A stretch of DNA of 64,000 bases from Quadrisphaera sp. INWT6 (GTDB lineage Bacteria > Actinomycetota > Actinomycetes > Actinomycetales > Quadrisphaeraceae). Made by a program: the position numbers and the translations under genes. Each line of letters begins with the position of its first letter. The first letter of the stretch is position 1. The stretch lies in contig NZ_VUOH01000002.1 of assembly GCF_015390235.1 (NCBI RefSeq), positions 558,001-622,000 of the forward strand, written 5' to 3'. A model generated the notes under the pieces. It made no database searches and had not been told where the DNA came from. It was given only the letters and a program-made list of their open reading frames with translations. Of this stretch, positions 18,663-27,092 are shown piece by piece.

Positions 18663-20216
18663 ATGCTCCTGACACCCAGCGCAGCCAGCTCGCTCACGGC
18701 GACACCGCCCCCGACCGCCAGCGCCTCGCCGCCCGGCGCCGTGCCGTCGGCCGCGTTCGACCTCGCGCAGGCCGCCGTCGAGGCGGCCCTCGCCGCGGGG
18801 GCGCGCTTCGCCGACGCCCGCGTGGTGGACCGGCGCCACGAGGCGCTGACCGCCCGCGACGGCGACCTGCGCCAGCTGTCCCAGACCACCGAGGCGGGCA
18901 TCGGGGTCCGGGCGCTGGTCGGTGACGGCTGGGGCTTCGCGGCCCTGGCAGACCCGACCGGCGAGCGCGACGCCCGCGCCACCGGCGAGCGCTCCGTCGC
19001 CGTGGCCCGGGCCAGCGCCGCCGTCCGCGCACCGGGAGCGGGCCCCGTCGAGCTGCTGCCCGTCCCGCCGCAGCGCGGCGGCTGGAGCAGCGGCTGCGCC
19101 CGCGACCCGTTCGAGGTCCCCCTGGCCGAGAAGGCCGACCTCCTCGTGGGCGTCACGCACGCGATGCGGAAGGCGGGCGGCAGCGTCATCGGCGTCGCCG
19201 AGGCCCTCTCGGCGGCGTGGGACACCCGCACCGCCTACGTCTCCAGCGAGGGCGCGCGCACCGGGCAGCACGTGCGCGAGACCGGCGCCGGCATGCACTG
19301 CCTCGCGCTCGGCGAGCACGAGGTGCAGCGCCGCTCCTACCCCGCGTTCCGCGGCCAGTACGGCACCCGCGGCTGGGAGCTGGTCGACGAGCTCGACCTG
19401 CCCGCCCACGCCGAGCGCATCGGCGAGGAGGCCGCCGCGCTGCTCACCGCGCCGCTGTGCCCGAGCGAGGAGACCACCCTCGTGCTCGGCGGGGAGCAGA
19501 TGAGCCTGCAGATCCACGAGTCGGTGGGCCACGCCATCGAGCTCGACCGGATCCTCGGGTGGGAGGCCGCCTACGCGGGCACCTCCTGGCTCGACCTGTC
19601 GCGCCTGGGCGACCTGCGCTTCGGCTCCGAGCTCATGAACATCACCATCGACCCGACCATCCCCGGCGCGCTCGGCTCCTTCGGGTACGACGACGAGGGC
19701 ACGCCCGCCGCCGCGCGCGACGCGGTGCGGGGCGGCATCTGGACCGGCGTCCTGTCCGGGCGCGACTCCGCGGCGCTGGCCGGCTACGACCACGCCGGCT
19801 CCGTGCGCGCCGACGGGTACGGCCGCCTGCCGATGGTCCGCATGACCAACGTCGGCCTGGAGCCCGGTCCGCACTCGCTGGAGGAGGTCGTCGCCGCCAC
19901 GGACGACGGCGTGCTCATGGAGCACAACCGGTCGTGGTCGATCGACGACAAGCGCCTCGACTTCCAGTTCGGCTGCGAGATCGGCTGGGAGCTCAAGGGC
20001 GGGAAGCGCGGGCGGATGCTCCGCAACCCCTCGTACACGGGCACCGGGCCGGTGTTCTGGAACAGCCTCGACATGCTGGCCGGCCGCGAGCCGGGTGAGT
20101 GGCGCGCCTGGGGCACGCCCAACTGCGGCAAGGGCCAGCCGGGCCAGGTCGGGCACACCGGCCACGGGGCCGCGCCCGCCCGGTTCACCGGCGTGCGGGT
20201 GGGGGTGCGCGGATGA
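18663..20216 (+). CDS. tldD: TldD-type metalloprotease
   Basis: 517 aa. TldD supplies the active site of the TldD-TldE (PmbA) protease, which in E. coli processes microcin B17 and degrades unfolded peptides. The zinc motif is QIHESVGHAIELDR (HExxxH) near residues 283-296; SMDDKRL-like SIDDKRLDFQF and NCGKGQPGQ near the C-terminus are also typical. ATG 18663 follows a GGTGGAGGG ribosome site by 2-8 nt. The stop overlaps the start of pmbA (ATGA). The N-terminal 30 residues are Ala/Pro/Ser-rich and look dispensable. Confidence 0.92.
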   Translation: MLLTPSAASSLTATPPPTASASPPGAVPSAAFDLAQAAVEAALAAGARFADARVVDRRHEALTARDGDLRQLSQTTEAGIGVRALVGDGWGFAALADPTGERDARATGERSVAVARASAAVRAPGAGPVELLPVPPQRGGWSSGCARDPFEVPLAEKADLLVGVTHAMRKAGGSVIGVAEALSAAWDTRTAYVSSEGARTGQHVRETGAGMHCLALGEHEVQRRSYPAFRGQYGTRGWELVDELDLPAHAERIGEEAAALLTAPLCPSEETTLVLGGEQMSLQIHESVGHAIELDRILGWEAAYAGTSWLDLSRLGDLRFGSELMNITIDPTIPGALGSFGYDDEGTPAAARDAVRGGIWTGVLSGRDSAALAGYDHAGSVRADGYGRLPMVRMTNVGLEPGPHSLEEVVAATDDGVLMEHNRSWSIDDKRLDFQFGCEIGWELKGGKRGRMLRNPSYTGTGPVFWNSLDMLAGREPGEWRAWGTPNCGKGQPGQVGHTGHGAAPARFTGVRVGVRG

Positions 20217-21685
20217 GCACCCCGGGGACGAGGCACCAGCACGACGGGACCCAGCAGCTGGACGCCGTCGTCGAGCGGGTGCTCGACGAGGTCCGCCGCC
20301 AGGGCGGCGCAGGTGCCGGCCCCGTCGAGGCGGTGGTCCGCGCCGACCTCCACCGGCTGGCGCTCACCCGCTTCGCCGGCTCCGGCATCCACCAGAACAC
20401 CGAGGACGAGCGCACCGGCGTGCACCTGCGCGTCGCCCTCGACGGCGGCCGGTCGGCGACGGTCTCCACCACGAGGACGACGACGGCGGCGCTGGCGGAC
20501 CTCGTCGGCGCCGCGCTGGCCGCGGCGCGGCTGAGCCCGCGCGACGCGGCGTGGCCGGGGCTGGCGGGGCCGGCCCGGGTGCCCGCGGGCGCCGGTCCCG
20601 ACGACGCCACGGCCGGCGCCGGACCGGCGGAGCGCGCCGCCCTGGTCGCGGCCTTCGTCGAGGCGGCGGGCGGCCTGGAGACCGCCGGGTACGCGCAGAC
20701 CACCCTGCTGACCAGCGCGGTCGCCGACACGGCCGGGCTGCACGCCCGGGCGTCGTCCACGGGCGCCGTGGTCGACGGCATCGCCCGCGCCCTGCCCGCC
20801 TCCGGGCTCGACGGCTCACCGCCCGACGCCTCCTTCCGCGCCGACGGCGTCGGCCGGGCCGCAGCCCGCTCCCTGGCCGACCTCGACGCGGCCGCCCTCG
20901 GAGCCCGCGCCGCACGGCGGGCCCGGGCGCAGGCCGCACCCGCCCAGCCGCTGCGGCGCGGCGAGCTGCCGGTGGTGCTGGAGCCGTCGGCGGTGCTCGA
21001 CGTCGTCGCGGGGCTGCTGAGCTCGACGTTCAGCGGACGCGGCCTCGTCGAGGGCACGAGCGGGGTCCGGCTCGGCGAGCAGCAGCTCGACCCGGCGCTC
21101 ACGCTGCTCGACGACCCGCTCGACCCGGCCTCCACGGCGCTGCCCTTCGACACCGAGGGCACCCCGGCGTCGCGCACCGAGCTGGTGCGCGACGGCGTGC
21201 CGCGGGCGGTCACCACCGACCGCCGCACCGCAGCGGCCCTGGCGGCGCGTGGCGGTCTGCCGGCCCTGCCCACGACCGCGGGGGCGCACGACGCCAGCGA
21301 CACCTGGGGGCCGGTGGCGCAGGCGCCGGTGCTCGCCCCCGGCAGCGGCGGCTCGGTGGACGAGCTCGTGGCGGGGCTGGAGCACGGCCTGCTCGTGTGC
21401 GACCTCTGGTACACCCGCCTGGCCGAGGCGCGCCGGTCGGTGTGGACGGGGCTGACGCGCAACGGCACGTTCCTCGTGCGCGACGGCGAGGTCGTGGGGC
21501 CCGTCGGGGTGCTGCGCTTCACGCAGTCCTACCTGGAGGCGCTGGCACCCGGCGCCGTGACCGTCGGCTCGGACGCCGAGGCGCTCCCCCGCTCCCTGAC
21601 GTTCGGGGCGGCGGGGACGGCGCGCGTCGTCGTCCCCCCGCTGCGCCTGGCGCGCTGGAACGTCACCGGGGGCGCCGCCACCTGA
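20213..21685 (+). CDS. pmbA: TldE/PmbA-type protease subunit
   Basis: 490 aa partner of TldD. It shares the overall fold (RFAGSGIHQNTEDERTGVHLRV at the start; LPVVLEPSAVLDVV, FDTEGTPASRTELV, GLLVCDLWYTR) but lacks the HExxxH zinc motif, as expected of TldE. The ATG overlaps the tldD stop, implying equal synthesis of the two subunits. The encoded complex would be a cytosolic heterodimer. No ribosomally made peptide precursor is visible beside it. Confidence 0.92.
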   Translation: MSTPGTRHQHDGTQQLDAVVERVLDEVRRQGGAGAGPVEAVVRADLHRLALTRFAGSGIHQNTEDERTGVHLRVALDGGRSATVSTTRTTTAALADLVGAALAAARLSPRDAAWPGLAGPARVPAGAGPDDATAGAGPAERAALVAAFVEAAGGLETAGYAQTTLLTSAVADTAGLHARASSTGAVVDGIARALPASGLDGSPPDASFRADGVGRAAARSLADLDAAALGARAARRARAQAAPAQPLRRGELPVVLEPSAVLDVVAGLLSSTFSGRGLVEGTSGVRLGEQQLDPALTLLDDPLDPASTALPFDTEGTPASRTELVRDGVPRAVTTDRRTAAALAARGGLPALPTTAGAHDASDTWGPVAQAPVLAPGSGGSVDELVAGLEHGLLVCDLWYTRLAEARRSVWTGLTRNGTFLVRDGEVVGPVGVLRFTQSYLEALAPGAVTVGSDAEALPRSLTFGAAGTARVVVPPLRLARWNVTGGAAT

Positions 21686-21691
21686 CCCTCG

Positions 21692-21745
21692 TCCGTGATC
21701 ATGGGCCTCCGCCACCCCGGGGTGGCCAACGCCCATGATCACGGA
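21692..21745. terminator. TGATCATGG-family hairpin after pmbA
   Basis: TCCGTGATCATGGGC (21692-21706) pairs perfectly with 21731-21745; inside lies a second perfect palindrome GCCACCCCGGGGTGGC (21711-21726), with a 4-nt mismatch on each side. It sits 7 bp after the pmbA stop and before the next gene on the same strand. Confidence 0.6.
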
Positions 21746-21800
21746 CAGGCAAGGGGGGGTCGGCGAGGCGGCGGTGGGTGCTCCGGGGCAGCATCACGGG

Positions 21801-22907
21801 GTGTCGTCAGCCCTCCCCCCTCGCACCGTCGTCTGGAACGCCTTCAACGGGCGCTACGCCGACAACCCCCGCGCCCTCCACGAGGGGCTGCTCGCCCGCG
21901 GCCTCGACGAGAGCGCCGGCTGGCAGCACGTGTGGATGGCCGACCCGCGGCACGCCAGCGCGTTCCCCGAGGGCGTGCGCACCGTGCCGATCCGCAGCGC
22001 CGCCTGCGCCGAGGCCCTCGCGAGCGCCGACGCCGTCGTCGCCAACTGCCACGTCACGCTGGACCCCTGGCCGGTGGGCCGGCCCGTCAGGTACCTGCAG
22101 ACCTGGCACGGCACGCCGCTGAAGCGCATCCACCGCAGCGCCGCGTCCCTGCCCGCCGAGGACGTGCTCGCCGAGCTCGACACCGACATCTCCCGGTGGG
22201 ACGCCCTCGTCACCCCCAGCCCGGAGGCGACGCGCCTGCTGCGCGAGGCCTTCGCCTTCGACGGCGAGGTGCTCGAGACCGGGTACCCGCGCAACGACGT
22301 GCTCTCCGCCCCCGACGCCGCTGAGCGCCGGTCCGCGGTGCGGGCGCAGCTGGGCATCCTCGAGGGGGCGACGGCGGTGCTGCTGGCGCCGACCTACCGC
22401 GACGACGAGGCGAACGGCTCCGGCGACCTGCCGCTCGGCTTCGACGTGCCCGAGCTGCTCGACGCCCTCGGCGACGACGTGGTGCTGGTCCTGCGCCTGC
22501 ACTACTACGTGGCCGACCGGCTCACCCTGTCGCGCGACCCGCGCGTCATCGACGCCTCGCGCCACCCCGACGTGGCCGAGCTGTACCTGGCGGCCGACGC
22601 GCTGGTCACCGACTACTCCTCGTCGATGTTCGACTTCGCCGTCACCGGACGACCGGTGGTGCTCTACGCCTACGACCTCGACAGGTACCGCGACGTGCTG
22701 CGCGGCTTCACCTTCGACCTGCGCAGCGAGGGCCCCGGCCCGCTGCTGACGCAGCCGCACGAGCTGGCCGAGGCCCTCGGCGACCTGCCCGGCGTGAGCG
22801 CCGCGTTCACCGAGCAGTACGCGGCCTTCCAGCGCCGGTGGGTCTCCCTGGAGGACGGGCACGCCACCGACCGCGTGCTCGACGCGTTCTTCGGTCCCGT
22901 CGCGTGA
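21801..22907 (+). CDS. CDP-glycerol glycerophosphotransferase family protein
   Basis: 368 aa. Enzymes of this family (TagB/TagF) move glycerol phosphate from CDP-glycerol onto teichoic-acid or related cell-wall polymers. Diagnostic segments are YLQTWHGTPLKRI, LVTDYSSSMFDFAVTGRPVVLY and the downstream DLDRYRDVLRGFTFDL. At 368 aa it holds the catalytic domain without the long N-terminal extension of polymerases, so it may be a primase-like or side-chain transferase. GTG 21801 is preferred because the earlier ATG lies within the repeat hairpin. It overlaps the GH13 gene by GTGA. Confidence 0.88.
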   Translation: MSSALPPRTVVWNAFNGRYADNPRALHEGLLARGLDESAGWQHVWMADPRHASAFPEGVRTVPIRSAACAEALASADAVVANCHVTLDPWPVGRPVRYLQTWHGTPLKRIHRSAASLPAEDVLAELDTDISRWDALVTPSPEATRLLREAFAFDGEVLETGYPRNDVLSAPDAAERRSAVRAQLGILEGATAVLLAPTYRDDEANGSGDLPLGFDVPELLDALGDDVVLVLRLHYYVADRLTLSRDPRVIDASRHPDVAELYLAADALVTDYSSSMFDFAVTGRPVVLYAYDLDRYRDVLRGFTFDLRSEGPGPLLTQPHELAEALGDLPGVSAAFTEQYAAFQRRWVSLEDGHATDRVLDAFFGPVA

Positions 22908-24586
22908 CCAGCAGCACCCGCGCCTGGTGGCGCACGGCCGTCGTCTACCAGGTGCTGCTGCGCAGCTTCGCGGACGGCGACGGCGACGGCACGGGTGACC
23001 TCGCCGGCCTGCGGGCGCGCCTGCCCCACCTCGCGGCCCTCGGCGTCGACGCGATCTGGGTCAACCCCTGGTACCCCTCGCCGATGGTCGACGCCGGGTA
23101 CGACGTCGCCGACTACCGCGACGTCGACCCGGCGTACGGGACGCTCGGGGAGGCGCAGGCGTTCGTCGCCGAGGCGCACGCCCTGGGGATGCGGGTGCTG
23201 CTCGACGTCGTCCCCAACCACACCTCCGACGCCCACCCCTGGTTCCGGGCGGCGCTGGCCGGCGACGAGGCGGCGCGGGCGCGGTACCTGTTCCGGCCCG
23301 GTCGGGGGGACGACGGCGCCGAGCCCCCCAACGACTGGGACTCCTCCTTCCGCGGGCCGGCCTGGACGCGCTCGACCGACCCCGCCACGGGCCGGCCGGG
23401 CGACTGGTACCTGCACCTGTTCGCCCCGGAGCAGCCCGACCTCGACTGGTCGAACCCGGAGGTGCGCGCCGAGCTGCTCGACGTCCTGCGGTTCTGGTTC
23501 GACCTGGGGGTCGACGGCTTCCGGGTCGACGTCGCGCACGGGCTCGCGAAGGCGGCGGGCCTGCCCGACGCCGAGGGCGCCGACCGGCGCACGCAGGCCC
23601 ACCCCGGGTGGGACCAGGACGAGGTGCACGACGTCTACCGCGCCTGGCGGGCCCTCGCCGACTCCTACGACCCGCCGCGCGTCTTCGTGGCCGAGGCCTG
23701 GGTGGCGCGCCGCGAGCGGCTGCCGCTGTACGTGCGGCCCGACGAGCTGCACGCCGCCTTCGCCTTCGAGCCGCTGCACGTGGCGTGGCGCGAGGGCCCG
23801 TGGCGGCGCGTGGTGGAGCGCGAGCTGGCGTTCTCGGCCACCTCGGGGGCGCCGTCGTCGTGGGTGCTCACCAACCACGACGTCGTCCGGCAGGTGACGC
23901 GCTACGCCCGCGAGCAGCCCGAGGAGAAGGGCGGCAACGAGTGGGAGCGGGCGCGCTGGCCCGGCTCGGTGCCCGACCTGGAGCTGGGGCGGTGGCGCGC
24001 CCGGGCGGCCCACCTGCTGGTCGCGGCGCTGCCCGGGGTGCTCTACGTGTACCTGGGCGAGGAGCTGGGGCTGCCGGAGGTCGAGGACCTGCCGGCGGAC
24101 GCCCGCGTCGACCCGATCTTCCACCGCTCCGGCGGCACCGACCCGGGCCGCGACGGCTCGCGCGTGCCGCTGCCCTGGACGGGCTCGGAGCCGGTGGCCG
24201 GGACCTGGCTGCCGCAGCCCCCGGGGTGGGGTTCGCTGGCCGCCGCGGTCCAGGAGGGCGACCCGGCGTCGGTGCTGTCGCTGTACCGGGCGTCGCTGGC
24301 GCTGCGGCGGTCGCACTGGGCCGCCGCCGGCCCGCTGGAGTGGGACGACGCCCCCGCCGGCGTGCTCGCCCTCCACCGGAGCCCCGCCGAGGGCGACGAC
24401 GGCGGCCCGCTGCACTCGTGGACGACCTTCGCGGAGCCGGTGGAGCTGCCGGCGGGAGCGCGCGTGCTGCTCGCCTCCCGCCCCGAGCTCACCGGCGCCG
24501 GCGGAGGCGCGGACGCCGGGGGCGGGGCAGCGTCCCCGGTCGTCCTGCCCCCCGACACCACCGCCTGGTGGCGCCGCACCCCCTGA
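22904..24586 (+). CDS. GH13 alpha-glucosidase-type glycosidase
   Basis: 560 aa alpha-amylase-family enzyme. Catalytic residues are visible: nucleophile Asp209 in GFRVDVAHG, acid/base Glu264 in FVAEAW, and Asp326 in LTNHDVV; region I is VVPNHTS. YQVLLRSFADGDGDGTGDL and VDAIWVNPWYPSPMVDAGYDV resemble oligo-1,6-glucosidases and alpha-glucosidases rather than endo-amylases. No signal peptide, so it should act on cytosolic oligosaccharides. The GTG start is coupled to the glycerophosphotransferase stop, a pairing whose logic is not obvious. Confidence 0.88.
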   Translation: MTSSTRAWWRTAVVYQVLLRSFADGDGDGTGDLAGLRARLPHLAALGVDAIWVNPWYPSPMVDAGYDVADYRDVDPAYGTLGEAQAFVAEAHALGMRVLLDVVPNHTSDAHPWFRAALAGDEAARARYLFRPGRGDDGAEPPNDWDSSFRGPAWTRSTDPATGRPGDWYLHLFAPEQPDLDWSNPEVRAELLDVLRFWFDLGVDGFRVDVAHGLAKAAGLPDAEGADRRTQAHPGWDQDEVHDVYRAWRALADSYDPPRVFVAEAWVARRERLPLYVRPDELHAAFAFEPLHVAWREGPWRRVVERELAFSATSGAPSSWVLTNHDVVRQVTRYAREQPEEKGGNEWERARWPGSVPDLELGRWRARAAHLLVAALPGVLYVYLGEELGLPEVEDLPADARVDPIFHRSGGTDPGRDGSRVPLPWTGSEPVAGTWLPQPPGWGSLAAAVQEGDPASVLSLYRASLALRRSHWAAAGPLEWDDAPAGVLALHRSPAEGDDGGPLHSWTTFAEPVELPAGARVLLASRPELTGAGGGADAGGGAASPVVLPPDTTAWWRRTP

Positions 24587-24589
24587 CCA

Positions 24590-24641
24590 CCGTGATCATG
24601 GGCGTCCGCCACCCGGGGGTGGTGGACGCCCATGATCACGG
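24590..24641. terminator. TGATCATGG-family hairpin between convergent GH13 and folD
   Basis: CCGTGATCATGGGCGTCC (24590-24607) pairs without mismatch with 24624-24641 (18 bp). It is 4 bp from the GH13 stop and 12 bp from the folD stop, so it can end transcription from both sides. No U-run follows. Confidence 0.7.
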
Positions 24642-24652
24642 AGGGGGTGGGG

Positions 24653-25543
24653 TCAGGAGCGGGCGGCGAGCGCCCTCTCGGCGGACTCCACCACGTTGGC
24701 GAGCAGCAGCGCCCGCGTCATCGGGCCCACGCCGCCGGGGTTGGGCGACAGGTGCCCGGCCACCTCGGCGACGCCGGGGTGCACGTCGCCCAGCAGCTTC
24801 GCCTTGCCGGTCTCCTCGTCGACCACGCGGGTCACGCCGACGTCGAGCACCGCGGCACCGGGCTTGACCATGTCCGGCGTCACCAGGTGCGCGACACCCG
24901 CGGCGGCGACCACGACGTCGGCCTCGCGCAGGTGCGCGGCGAGGTCCTTCGTGCCCGTGTGCGTGAGCGTGACCGTGGCGTCGACGCCGCGGCGGGTCAG
25001 CAGCAGGCCGATGGAGCGGCCCACCGTGGTGCCGCGCCCGACCACGGCGACGTTCGCACCGCGCAGGCCGATGCCGTTGCGCTCGAGCAGCTCGATGCAG
25101 CCCCGCGGGGTGCACGGCAGCGGCGAGGTGATCGGGCCGGAGAGCCGGAGCACCAGGCGCCCCAGGTTGGTGGGGTGCAGCCCGTCGGCGTCCTTGTCGG
25201 GGTCGATGAGCTCGAGCACGCGCTGCTCGTCCAGGCCCTTCGGCAGCGGCAGCTGCACGATGAAGCCGGTGCAGGCCGGGTCGGCGTTGAGGCGCGCGAC
25301 GGCGGCCTCGACGTCGGCCTGGGTCGCGTCGGCGGGGAGGTCCTCGCGGATCGAGGCGATCCCCACCTGCTCGCAGTCGCGGTGCTTGCCGGCGACGTAG
25401 ACCTGGCTGCCCGGGTCGTCACCGACGAGGACGGTGCCCAGGCCCGGGCGCAGGCCCGCCTCGGCGAGCCGGGAGACGCGCTCGCGCAGGTCGTCCTTGA
25501 TGGCCGCCGCGGCGGCCTTGCCGTCGAGCAGCTGCGCCGTCAC
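24653..25543 (-). CDS. folD: bifunctional methylene-THF dehydrogenase / methenyl-THF cyclohydrolase
   Basis: 296 aa. Converts 5,10-methylene-THF to 10-formyl-THF with NADP. Conserved Tyr and Lys lie in [12 protein letters not shown] (residues 48-59); [23 protein letters not shown] and [11 protein letters not shown] (cofactor-binding) are typical. The GTG start shares GTGA with the glyA stop, so the methylene-THF made by GlyA feeds directly into FolD; both sit behind the ZTP riboswitch. Confidence 0.96.
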   Translation of the reverse strand: MTAQLLDGKAAAAAIKDDLRERVSRLAEAGLRPGLGTVLVGDDPGSQVYVAGKHRDCEQVGIASIREDLPADATQADVEAAVARLNADPACTGFIVQLPLPKGLDEQRVLELIDPDKDADGLHPTNLGRLVLRLSGPITSPLPCTPRGCIELLERNGIGLRGANVAVVGRGTTVGRSIGLLLTRRGVDATVTLTHTGTKDLAAHLREADVVVAAAGVAHLVTPDMVKPGAAVLDVGVTRVVDEETGKAKLLGDVHPGVAEVAGHLSPNPGGVGPMTRALLLANVVESAERALAARS

Positions 25544-26859
25544 CGGACGCCGCCGGGGGTGGACTCGAGGGCGGAGCCGATCTCCGGGTAGAGCGGGAAC
25601 GCCTCGGTGAGGGTGCGCACGCGCTCGCGCAGGGGGGCGACGTCGGCGGCGGGGTCGAGGGCGCCGGCGATGATGTCGGCGACCTCGGTGAACTCGGTGG
25701 CGCCGAAGCCGCGGGTGGCCAGGGCGGGCGTGCCGATGCGCAGGCCCGAGGTCACCATCGGCGGACGCGGGTCGAAGGGCACCGCGTTGCGGTTGACCGT
25801 GATGCCGGCCTCGTGGAGGCGGTCCTCGGCCTGCTGGCCGTCGAGCTCGGAGCGGCGCAGGTCGACCAGGGCCAGGTGGACGTCGGTGCCGCCGGTCAGC
25901 ACCGAGGCGCCCGCCGCGTCGACGTCGGGCTGCATGAGGCGGTCGGCGATGATGCTCGCGCCCTCCAGCGTGCGCTGCTGGCGCTCCTTGAACGCGTCGC
26001 TGGCCGCGATCTTGAAGGCGACGGCCTTGCCGGCGATGACGTGCATCAGCGGCCCGCCCTGCTGGCCCGGGAACACCGCGGAGTCGAGCTTCTTGGCGTG
26101 CTCGGCGCGGCTGAGGATGACGCCGGAGCGCGGGCCCGCGAGGGTCTTGTGCACCGTGGAGGTGACGACGTCGGCGTAGGGCACCGGGTTGGGGTGCAGC
26201 CCGGCGGCGACCAGGCCGGCGAAGTGCGCCATGTCGACCATGAGCAGCGCGCCGACCTCGTCGGCGACCTCGCGGAACGCGGCGAAGTCGAGCTGGCGGG
26301 GGTAGGCCGACCAGCCGGCGATGATGAGCTTCGGGCGGCGCTCCAGCGCCACCGAGCGCACGACGTCCATGTCGACGAGGAACGTCTCCGGGTCGACGCC
26401 GTAGCTCGCGACGTCGAAGAGGCGGCCGGAGAAGTTGGCCTTCATGCCGTGGGTGAGGTGGCCGCCGTGGGCCAGCTCGAGGCCGAGGATCGTGTCACCC
26501 GGACGGATCAGCGCGTGCATGACGGCGGCGTTGGCCTGCGCGCCCGAGTGGGGCTGGACGTTGGCGTGCTCGGCGCCGAACAGCGCCTTGGCGCGGTCGC
26601 GGGCGAGCTCCTCGGCGACGTCGACCTGCTCGCAGCCGCCGTAGTAGCGGCGGCCGGGGTAGCCCTCGGCGTACTTGTTGGTGAGCACCGAGCCCTGGGC
26701 CGCCATGACCGCGCGGGGGGCGAAGTTCTCGCTCGCGATCATCTCGAGCGTGTCCTGCTGGCGGCGCAGCTCGCCGTCGAGGACGGCGGCGATCTCCGGG
26801 TCGACCTCGGAGAGGGGGGCGTCGGTGATGCTCTGGGCGGGAAGAGCGGTCTGGGTCAC
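25540..26859 (-). CDS. glyA: serine hydroxymethyltransferase
   Basis: 439 aa PLP enzyme that turns serine and THF into glycine and methylene-THF. [36 protein letters not shown] and the Schiff-base lysine in [13 protein letters not shown] are characteristic. About 20 residues longer at the N-terminus than E. coli GlyA. The leader upstream contains a ZTP riboswitch, so glyA-folD should be raised when formyl-THF is scarce and ZMP/ZTP accumulate. Confidence 0.97.
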   Translation of the reverse strand: MTQTALPAQSITDAPLSEVDPEIAAVLDGELRRQQDTLEMIASENFAPRAVMAAQGSVLTNKYAEGYPGRRYYGGCEQVDVAEELARDRAKALFGAEHANVQPHSGAQANAAVMHALIRPGDTILGLELAHGGHLTHGMKANFSGRLFDVASYGVDPETFLVDMDVVRSVALERRPKLIIAGWSAYPRQLDFAAFREVADEVGALLMVDMAHFAGLVAAGLHPNPVPYADVVTSTVHKTLAGPRSGVILSRAEHAKKLDSAVFPGQQGGPLMHVIAGKAVAFKIAASDAFKERQQRTLEGASIIADRLMQPDVDAAGASVLTGGTDVHLALVDLRRSELDGQQAEDRLHEAGITVNRNAVPFDPRPPMVTSGLRIGTPALATRGFGATEFTEVADIIAGALDPAADVAPLRERVRTLTEAFPLYPEIGSALESTPGGVR

Positions 26860-26899
26860 GGGCGTGCTCCTCGCAGGTGGCGGCGGCTTCTGTCACGGA

Positions 26900-26978
26900 C
26901 GGGCCCAGGCGGACGACCCGTTCGGCTGCTCTCCCGCCGCTCCCCGGTGGTCACCCACCTTCGCCAGTCGCGACGTCG
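26900..26978 (-). ncRNA. ZTP (pfl) riboswitch upstream of glyA-folD
   Basis: Read on the minus strand, the leader contains GCGACTGGCG, then GTGGGTGACCACCGGGGAGCG, and, after a variable stem, CCGCCTGGGC (26903-26912). These are the conserved blocks and the pseudoknot strand of the ZTP riboswitch in actinobacteria. It senses the purine intermediate ZMP/ZTP. A TACTCT hexamer at 26987-26982 upstream is a fitting -10 box. The distance to the glyA start is about 40 nt. Confidence 0.9.
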
Positions 26979-27023
26979 ATCAGAGTAGACGCCCGGGGCG
27001 GGCGGGGTCGACCCCGTTCTCGA

Positions 27024-27081
27024 CCGGACGCCCCCGGGGACCGCACTCCTCGCGGAGGGTGCGGTCCCCGGGGGCGTCCGG
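27024..27081 (-). terminator. strong hairpin after zwf
   Basis: Perfect 23-bp inverted arms (27024-27046 and 27059-27081) with a loop that can pair further (CCTC/GAGG). It starts 12 bp after the zwf stop and precedes the glyA promoter, so it should separate the two units. Confidence 0.75.
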
Positions 27082-27092
27082 AGGGGCGGGGC

